The notes below the pieces were generated by a model. The model was not told the DNA's origin. It did not search any database and was given only the letters and a program-made list of their open reading frames with translations. This document shows positions 56,327 through 64,000 of a DNA stretch of 64,000 nucleotides, one piece after another. A program made the position numbers and the translations under genes. This stretch comes from Dipteronia dyeriana (taxonomy: Eukaryota; Streptophyta; Magnoliopsida; Sapindales; Sapindaceae): positions 30,823,598 to 30,887,597 of the forward strand of contig CM065297.1 in the NCBI GenBank assembly GCA_032871835.1, written 5' to 3'. Each line of letters opens with the position of its first letter. The stretch's first letter is position 1.

Positions 56327-57498
56327 CAAAAGGATTTGTCCTCGAATCTTCACCATAATATTGTTGATAGCCTGCGACACTTCATCAAAGCCTTGCAAAT
56401 GAGAAACAATAACACTAGGCAAGGAAGGGTTAATTCCATTAGTACTAAAACATGTCTCTTTGTACTAAAATACAATCATTGGGTGATTTGAAAATATAGC
56501 CCTTTTGACCTTACTCTCCCTTGTATAAAAACTTACTTGTTTTCTCTTTTTTTTTTCTCAACAACCTTTTTTTCTTTTTCATCTTTTTTTTCTCTTTTTG
56601 CTATTTCGGACTCTCTTTCTTTTCTATCTCTTTCTTTTGAACTCTCACTCTCACTCTCTTTTTTGACATCTCTCTCATTTCTTAACCTCACTTGATCTTC
56701 ATACACTTGTTTTGGGGTTAAAGGTACAAGAGTGATTGGCTTTTTATTGAGTACAAAGGAGTATCTATTGGTATACCCATCATGCATCAAATGCTTATCG
56801 AACTGCCATGGTCTCCCCAAGAGGATATGGCCCGCATTCATTGGTACCACATCACAAAGGACTTCATCTTCGTACTTTCCAATTGAAAATGTCACCTACA
56901 CTTGTTTAGTCACCTTGATTTCCCCACTATCATTTAACCACTGTTTCTTATATGGTTTTGGATGCCTCAAGGTGGCTAAATTCAATTTCTCCACAAAATT
57001 AGTGCTAGCCACATTAGTACAACTCTCCCCATCAATGATCATGCTACATACCTTATCATTAACATTGCAGCGGGTGTGAAAAATGTTGTCACGTTGTACC
57101 CCAACATCTTCCTTGGCTTGAGCACTAAGAGCTCTTCTCACCACCAAAAGCACTTCATACCTATCTCCTATGTTCCCATACCTAACTTCTCTACCTCCCA
57201 TTCCACGCCTAAATTTGTCTTCATCCACATTAGACATGCGATCATCCTCCTCTAGGTCATTCCAATAATTATCTCCATAGTCATTCCTAGGTGGGTTTCT
57301 TTCTCTTCGTTCCACCTTAGTGGCCCTGAATGCCTGCTCCATTTACGAACTAGACTCTACTTTATCTATCCGATCATGCACCTCACCAATCTTAATCTCC
57401 ATTCGGTCCATGTTGTTTTGTATGGCTTTATACAAAAACTTGAGATCTATCGTTTCTGGTGCATCATCAAATAAGTCTCTACTTTTATCACGTGACAT
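56327..57498 (-). pseudogene. Partial Gag plus aspartic protease ORF, R2
   Basis: Starts at 57498 (equivalent to the R1 start). After a stop near 57345 the frame reads KVERRERNPPRNDYGDNYWN, TRCNVNDKVCSMIIDGESCT with an active site changed to D-G-E, and VEKLNLATLRHPKPYK. A TAA at 56896 is followed in the same frame by VTFSIGKYEDEVLCDVVPMN and HILLGRPWQFDKH (56895-56533). The Lys/Glu tail frameshifts in an A run near 56545. The end, LPSVIVSHLQGFDEVSQAIN at 56420-56340, is the same pol-truncating join as in R1. A shared subfamily structure, not an accident of one copy. Confidence 0.87.
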
Positions 57499-58064
57499 AT
57501 TTGAAACCTGCTAAAAAAAAAATAGTAAGCCTCACAACACTCTCTCACGTGTTTACTCTCAAAGATTGTGGCACTCATTCGTGTTTTACTCAATTCTTTT
57601 GGCTTTTACCCTCTGATGAGCTCACACTCTCTTGCATTTTTCCACTCTTTGTTCACTCTTTCAGTTCCCTTTTTTTTTTACTTAGACGAACACTCATAAG
57701 AAGTTTAACAAATAAGATGTAACAAAAGAAATTAAATAATAATAATAATAATAATAATATAGGACAAGAATAACAAAGACAAGATTCTACTGCCAACTTT
57801 TTTTTTTTAATATCAACACACGGAATAAAAAAAAGGAATAGAAAAAAAATTGAAACAAGTTCAACTACACAACCAAAAAAAAATTCAGGATTTTTTTTCG
57901 GATCTTTTTTTTTTATATAACGAATCTGATAAAACTTTTTTTTTTGTAACGGATCTGATAAAACTTGTTTTTTTTTTGTAACGGATATATTTTTTTTTAG
58001 ATTAAACAAAAAATAAATAGACGAAGAAGAACAAGGATAGATTAAACCTGATTTAGAAGTCTAA
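57499..58064 (-). other. T-rich leader of R2
   Basis: Noncoding, with T runs and a TAA/AAT trinucleotide array (about 57734-57760) that R1 lacks. Otherwise as in R1. Confidence 0.7.
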
Positions 58065-58076
58065 GCTCTGATACCA
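58065..58076 (-). promoter_or_regulatory. Primer-binding site of R2
   Basis: Minus strand TGGTATCAGAGC, initiator-Met tRNA type. Confidence 0.92.
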
Positions 58077-58078
58077 AC

Positions 58079-59013
58079 TGATATGAACCTCACCAAGAGT
58101 AGTGAGACCCAGAACCAATATATGGTAACAAAGGATCGTTTTCTAATCAAGTTTTTAAACAAGAATATTATCGGACCCGACCCGTTACCTATAAAGAGGT
58201 ATGAACCAACGGTATCAAGAAAGTTGTAGACGCCACACTCAAGAATAAGAAAGAAGGTGAGTGATAAGTCAATGTTTGAACGCCAAAAGGTAGAACCTTG
58301 ATAAGTTCACAAGTTCTATGAAGAACCAAAGAGAAAATTCTCTCAAATTTATTTCAATTCCAGTCTATCTTTCAAATTACATCAATTGGTCCCTTTTATA
58401 CTAAAAATATCTAAGACCTAAAAGGGAAAAAATATTAGGCAATTAATGCCTTACAATTTAGGAAAAATAAATGCTTACAAATTTAGGAAACAACCAAAGA
58501 CTAAAAACTAGCAACTAGTTGATTTGTTCCTTATTTGGAAAGTTGAATTTGGGAAACAAATCAACTTTTTATTTGGGGAATATATATAAAATAGGGAATA
58601 TACTAAAGTAGGAAATATACTGAAATCGGATTCTCCTCCAACCATACGTCGCCCAAAAAAATAGGAAATATTCTGAAATTCGGACTGCTCAGATCAAGTC
58701 TTCACGCAATAAGATAGATAACCGAATTTGGACTTGTTGTGATCTGTTTCGGAGAACGAGGTCTTCATAAAATCGGTAGAGATTGTCTTGGTCTTTCTGA
58801 AAAAATATTATAATAGAAAATCTGACTTCAGATACTCTCTGTAGAGGTCCACGAAGTTCAGCCCAGATTTGGTCTTCTTGTGGGCCGAATTTGGACTTTA
58901 GCAACTCGAAATCAGGCCATCATTTAATGCTTCTTTGATCCTCTTGCCTCCTTTTAATTGGCCCAATTGAAACATGCAATGGTTCCTTTGGTGATGCTTT
59001 ATAATTCTCATTA
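58079..59013 (-). repeat. 5' LTR of R2
   Basis: 935 bases, TGATATGAACCTCACC to AATTCTCATTA on the plus strand, followed by GGACC. Confidence 0.92.
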
Positions 59014-60231
59014 GGACCTCTCATAACACCCAACTGGCATCATCAGGATGTAGGTAGCGGAGCAAAGATAGAGACTTCCCCCTCCTATAGAAGTACCCAT
59101 TTACCAAGCAGTATCGATCATAGATTCTCTTGATTATGCTGGCTTGGTTAGGGTCCTCGGAGAGCTTTCCATCCTGAAGGTTGGTGACTATTGGATACAT
59201 CTAACATGGGAGCCGTTCAACTGGGCACGTTTTCTTACCTGCTATTATGCTTGACTGGGAGATCACTTATAGGGGAATTCTCTTGGGGAGTGCTTGTCCT
59301 CCATTCGCAGCTATCTTTGCCAAGACATCTGCCTGGTGATTCTGTTGGCGAGAAGTATGCTTAATTTGAAACCCTTTGAACTGGTGTTGGAGTAGTAGAA
59401 CCTATTTGAGATAAGCCACCATATTGTCTTCCTTAGTCTGGCAGAGTCCAGTAACTTGGTTAACTATGAGTTGCAAGACACTCTTAACATGCAAATAATC
59501 AACTCTGAGCTCGAAGGATACTTTCATTCCTACCAAAAGAGCTTCATACTCTGCTTCATTGTTTATAGCTTTGAATTCAAACCTGAAGTCGTGGCAGCAT
59601 TTAACTTTTTTAGAGACTATTAAGATGATACTGACACCTCCTTCTGCTTGTCCGGATCCAGGTATCACAACCAACTGACCAGTTATCAAGCTTCGGAAGC
59701 TTCTAGGCAGCTGGACTCAGCTTTATCAAGGTCTATTGACAAGGGAGAGCTAAGAACTCACCCACAAAGTCTGCTAGTGCTTGAGCCATGATAGTCATCC
59801 TACCCTTGTATTATAGGTCAAGTTGAGTGAGCTCTAGGTCCCAAAGGACCAACCTTCCAGACACGTTTGGTCTCTGCTAGAATTGGCGGAGAGGTTGATC
59901 AGTTTCTACCGCCACTATATGTGCTTGGATGTAGGGGCGGAGTTTCATCACCGAGGTAACTAGGGTGAAGGCAAGCTTCTCGAGGAGAGCGTAGTTCCTT
60001 TTAGGCTTGGTTAGTGCACGACTCACTTAGTAGATAGGTCATAGGACTCCGTCCTCACATTATTTCACCTAAGCCTCACTAACAGCGGTTTTAGACATGG
60101 CCAGGTTAATCTACAACTTCTCTCTAGTGACATGCTTAACCAGCAACGGCGGGCTAGCTAGATATCCCTTTAAAGATTTGAAGGCCTGCTCACTGTCCTG
60201 GTTCCACTTCAAATTTCTCCCATGTTTGATC
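59014..60231 (-). pseudogene. End of RT and RNase H, Tat element G-right
   Basis: Minus strand from 60231: SKHGRNLKWNQDSEQAFKSL, YLASPPLLVKHV (RT connection), then YVSRALTKPKRNYALLEKLA, ALVTSVMKLRPYIQAHIV, VAVETDQPLRQF and AQALADFVGEF, all standard gypsy RNase H motifs. The second RNase H (59689-59402) reads FKAINNEAEYEALLVGMKVS, the Tat-type ATNNEAEYEAL motif; the SDSQL aspartate is replaced (VKSVLQLIVNQV), so catalysis is lost. Further on, NHQADVLAKIA and DRYCLVNGYFYRRG lead into the integrase zinc finger, cut by R2. The YxDD part of RT is beyond the B3 LTR break and absent. Confidence 0.85.
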
Positions 60232-62517
60232 TATTGGGATTATGCTCGATAGCAAGAGTGTAATAATGTATTTGACAATCTTTTCATATTAATAAAGTGA
60301 TTTCTAGTTTAATAAATCTAATAGCATTTATAGTTTAATTATTATAATTGTCAAAATTAAATAATCATAAGGTCAAAAGTCTATGAGAAAAGAAGAATTG
60401 TTCATACATCTAGATATGTATGAGGCAGACACAATTCTTTAGTTAGTCATTAATAATATTCACAACTTATGATAAAAGGTTGGGAGCCTTTATCTTGTCA
60501 AATTTTTAGATTCTTTTGCTAGCATTTGAGTGGGATCAAATGTGTTATGATTAGTCTAAAATCATCAAAGTGTGGTATCTTTGGGCAAAAGAATCTAGTG
60601 CACTGGGTGCATTAAATAGGATCATAATGAAATACTTTATCTAGAACAGTCAATGGATACAAGTTTTTCATTTGAAGACAATCGGAGAGTCTATCTCAAT
60701 CCTGAGATAAATGATGGACTTATTGTTACAAGTGTTATCATTTGAGCTATCAATGCATATGATTATATAGCATAGTCTATCCTCGATAATTTGGTGGTTT
60801 TCATTTGTTAATCGATAGAGAACTTTATTTATAGTTATGAACATCATGGCTCCATTTATTTAATGAGAGTAGAATTTCATCATATAAATGTTTTAAGGTA
60901 TTGGATATTAAATCTTAACGTTAAGTTTTCAATAGTGTCTATTGAAACATGGCTTTTAGACAAGCCAAAATACTCAAGTTCAAAATGTGGTCTTATAAGT
61001 AAATATGGTAACTTGGAGAGTTATAGGCGGTCTATGAGCTCTTGGCAATTACTGATATTCTTCACGAGGATACACTTTCCCCAATAAGGTTGTCTAGGGT
61101 ATGAATGAGAAATATTAACTTATTCTATCTTTATTTAAGTGTACAATTTTAGTTCTTTAGTGGAATGAACTGAAATTAATAGATCGGACCTAAGTGAATC
61201 ATTTATCGATTGTGATTGGGTTGTGTCTATTGGAGCTTAAATTTAGATAGCCGGCCAAGATCCCCAATCTACATTAACTTGCATGGATCATTTGATATTT
61301 TCTATCGGACCAATTTAGGGGTCCATCTAGAATTGTATTGAGGCATGTGAACTTGTTTTTTTTTGTAAGAATGAGTCTAATTCACATGTGGACTTTTTTA
61401 TTAAGGTCCAATGGATTTAATAAAATAAGAAAATAATATATTGGCCCATATATATGTGTTGGACGGCAAGGCTATTTAATATAGCTTAATTATATTATAT
61501 TATTTTTATTATTTAATTAAATGGAAATTAATTAATTTGTTGATTAATTATTTATTTAATTAAAAGTTAAAATCTTTTTCCTAATAGGAGATGGTCTTCT
61601 AAAGTTATACTATCGTCGGTAGTATAATTAATATTAAAGACTATATTTGATAAGTAGATAAATAAAAAGAATTATTTATCTAATCAAATTAGGAAGTCTT
61701 TAATATGGTTACAAATATACTATTGAGTTGGATTATGAGTCTTGGTGTAGGATAGAATTACTTTTAGAAAAGGATTCTTAACCACCAAGTAAATCCACCT
61801 AAGGAAATGATTCTTAACAACCAAGTAAATCCATCTTAAGAAAGGAATTTGAAATCCTAATAGATTCCAAGAAGGAATTTCAGCCAGCCCATATATATAT
61901 ATACATGAATAATTTTGGCCCACCCTAATTAATTTGAAGAAAATATTTCGCTAGCCTAGGTTTTTCTTTGTGGAGAGAATTCGGCCACCATAGAATTTTG
62001 AGGGAGAAAAATCTATTTTTGCTTTAGACAAAATTCAATCAACTCTAAGAAATAGTGTGAGATTCGAGAAAGAAGAAAATGAAGGAAGAACGTTTAGTTC
62101 TCGATAGTACACTAGTAGCCTTTACAATAAAAGGTTTTGTGTACAACATCGAATCAAGGTTCATGCGAGTTTCAATCAAATTGATTGATAATTCACAAGT
62201 GACCTAAAGTTCTTTATTTTCTTCCTGGAGGATTACTGTAACCAACAAAGAGAAAGATTTCGTTTGTTTCCATCCTCAGGTATACAATTAAAGGAGAGGG
62301 AGCCCACACTCCTAGATGATTCACGCTCATGATTGGTTTGGAAGATCTTGCAGATTCAATTCAGCGCAAGTTCAATCGTCACGATAAAAAGATACGATAC
62401 TTTTATATACATCAATTAATCTAGGGTTAAGGTTCTTGTTATACAAATTGATTTTTTTTTATACGCAAACCCTAATTCGATAAGTTTTACGCTTCCGCTG
62501 TGGGGTTTTTTCCTACA
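60232..62517 (+). repeat. 5' LTR of B3
   Basis: 2286 bases, from TATTGGGATTATGCTCGATA (a mutated TGTTAGG start) to TTTTTTCCTACA. Homologous to B1 and B2 LTRs in reverse orientation. Confidence 0.9.
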
Positions 62518-62519
62518 AT

Positions 62520-62537
62520 TGGTATCAGAGGCTGGTT
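62520..62537 (+). promoter_or_regulatory. Primer-binding site of B3
   Basis: TGGTATCAGAGGCTGGTT, initiator-Met tRNA type, two bases from the LTR end. Confidence 0.9.
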
Positions 62538-62655
62538 GTACCCTTAATTAATTGATGTATGTGTACATGAATCTTTTTCTTTTATTGTATATATGCATGT
62601 TTTAGAAAGAGATGACACTTTAGGTATTCGTATATATATTTACATTGGAATGTAT

Positions 62656-62702
<47 letters not shown>

Positions 62703-63113
62703 TTATATGTGGTTTGTTATTACTCGATTTTGGTTCTAGAATTTCAATGTATTTTTATTTTTGGGATTGTAACAAGAAGGGTGACATATTATCACCATAA
62801 TTTCCATCTTGGTCATTGCTAAGTTTTTTTTTTTTTTTTGCTGTTATAATAAAAAAAAAACTCTACTATACTGTAACAATATAAAAAACTGCAGTTTTTT
62901 TTTATTTTAAATTCTTCTGTAATACATTCAAAAATCAAAGACTCAAATGTTTGAAGAATTGGAAGCAACCGGAATAAGTTTGGGACCGTGCGAGCCGTAG
63001 CAACAAACGTGCATGCAAAGAGCACGCGGCCACGTTTGTTGTGGCATTGGCTACGTACGGCAGCCCTATGGAAGCCATGGGATGCGCATGGCAACCCTTT
63101 ATGGAGTTGTGGT
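62538..63113 (+). other. Leader of B3 with TA array and GC-rich block
   Basis: (TA)n at 62657-62699; GC-rich block with GGAAGCCATGGGATGCGCAT at about 62980-63113. Noncoding. Confidence 0.7.
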
Positions 63114-64000
63114 TGTTGGGATTTATGCCCTAAATATGTAATTTGTAAATGGATTTATGAAATAAATAAAAGAAAAAGTTTAATTCATTCTTGTTATGTT
63201 ATTTATTTTATAAACTTGTGCATATATTTAACATCCAAGATTGCCAGATGTAAACTCGAACTATGTATATGAGTGTCATATACGGATGGATACAGTAAGA
63301 GACGTGCAATCTAAAGAGTCTATAGATAGCAAATAAAGCTAGGTACTTTATTTGAGGTTAATCTATAGTTGTGGTCCATTCCGTAATGTACGGTGATTCT
63401 ATTATGAATCATTCATATGGAGATATGAGAATGGAGGCATCTTGTATGATGTGATCATATAGACTTGGGCCATGATCTATATGAATCTCTCACCAAGATT
63501 CGTTTACCGATGAGATATTAACTAATGATGGCTGTATATAGGTGATCTTAATCCTAAGTGTCTTATCGACTCCTTCAGGTTAAATCGTGGTCTTTGATAT
63601 ACCATGGGTGAGGTCAGATGCATTTCCTGATCAATATACTCCGTATGTTGGGATTGCGGTTTGGCTTGTGGCTGGGAAGGTTTGTACACAATAGTGGAAT
63701 CCACTCCTTCTTGTGAGAAGTAGATGGTAGTTCCCTTAAAGGGTTGATTCGGGGCTTGGACAATATGAGCACTCTCCTAATTCCGTGAGGAAATAGGATT
63801 TATTATCCATTAGAGATTCAATGGTACTTAAGGGATATATGTAATTAGAGGGGTATAACGGACATTATGACCTAGCTCGAATTTTGAACTATTGTGGAGG
63901 ATCATACCATATGTAATAGCTATATCGATGGACACCGAGTTGTATCGCTCTTTGTAAAAGCGTCTACAATTAAGAGAGTGCAGCTTCGGGTTTTTAGTGG
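63114..64000 (+). mobile_element. Long LTR, family S, copy S2 (runs out of window)
   Basis: Starts TGTTGGGATTTATGCCCTAA and matches the reverse complement of 44600-45500 (S1) throughout. Inserted in the GC-rich leader block of B3. No coding sequence is seen; small ORFs on both strands are accidental. Whether an internal region follows cannot be told. Confidence 0.8.

Larger units (their letters stand above)
55380..59013 (-). mobile_element. Non-autonomous gag-protease LTR element R2
   Basis: Complete 3634-base copy of the R family with LTRs at 55380-56313 and 58079-59013, PBS and PPT as in R1, and a perfect target duplication GGACC (55375-55379 and 59014-59018). It splits the zinc-binding part of the G-right integrase. 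Encodes only the partial Gag-protease frame. Confidence 0.93.
43092..60231 (-). mobile_element. Tat-like Ty3/gypsy element G-right
   Basis: On the minus strand: end of RT and RNase H (60231-59014), integrase (55379-54040), tandem repeats (54025-53480), antisense ORF (plus strand, 50346-52860), PPT and 3' LTR (49936 down to 43092). Insertions R2, R1 and S1 split it. Without them it is about 7.8 kb and lacks its 5' part, cut by the B3 LTR at 60232. RT before integrase is the gypsy order; integrase tail, RNase H and antisense ORF point to the Tat lineage. Confidence 0.87.
60232..63113 (+). mobile_element. Ty1/copia element family B, copy B3 (LTR and leader)
   Basis: Plus-oriented 5' LTR, PBS, leader with TA array and part of the GC-rich block, cut at 63114 by S2. 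The rest, if present, is beyond the window. Left edge breaks the RT of G-right. Confidence 0.88.

Noticed and set aside
1..64000. Host genes, tRNA or rRNA genes, defence or secondary-metabolite clusters
   Set aside because: No open frame outside retroelement domains has recognisable content, and no cloverleaf or ribosomal sequence was seen; TGGTATCAGAGC hits are primer-binding sites, not tRNA genes.

Overview
The window is a piece of flowering-plant (probably eudicot) nuclear heterochromatin: AT-rich, without a recognisable host gene, tRNA, rRNA or operon, and made almost entirely of nested, mostly decayed LTR retrotransposons. The organism cannot be named from this. The evidence is the retroelement protein motifs (CCHC knuckles, DSG proteases, HHCC/DDE integrases, YVDD reverse transcriptases), TGGTATCAGAGC-type primer-binding sites, paired or solo LTRs, and target-site duplications.

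Layout. 726-11626: decayed Ty1/copia element (family C, + strand) with both LTRs, an internal tandem duplication of its integrase region, and a solo SIRE-like LTR inserted with a target-site duplication. 11627-12493: a perfect hairpin, a CACTA-like transposon end and a scrap of family B LTR. 12494-17406: 5' half of a copia element (B1, - strand) with a 2.4 kb LTR. 17407-24082: a SIRE/Maximus-like copia element (A, - strand) with most of pol, 5' LTR and PBS, but no gag core and no 3' LTR; it sits inside B2. 24083-29402: second family B copy (B2, - strand). 29403-34341: 3' end of a Ty3/gypsy Tat-like element (G-left, + strand) with an antisense ORF, interrupted by a solo LTR of family A. 34342-43091: fragments and LTRs of Tat-like elements with several sets of tandem repeats. 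43092-60231: a large Tat-like element (G-right, - strand) with truncated RT, RNase H, integrase, 3' repeats, antisense ORF and 3' LTR. It is split by three later insertions: S1 (long LTR), and two copies (R1, R2) of a 3.6 kb non-autonomous family with complete LTR pairs, target-site duplications and only a gag-protease ORF. 60232-63113: third B copy (B3, + strand), cut at 63114 by a second S copy running out of the window.

The elements do not act together in a pathway; the relationships are of nesting and parasitism. The youngest, best-preserved insertions are R1 and R2. The most interesting biology is (i) the Tat antisense ORF, present twice and keeping a PF04195-like (putative gypsy-type transposon) protein signature with plausible introns on the antisense strand, and (ii) the R family, whose two copies share the same removal of everything after the protease while keeping LTR, PBS and PPT. 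Boundaries are read by eye; identities, ages and lineage names need alignment.
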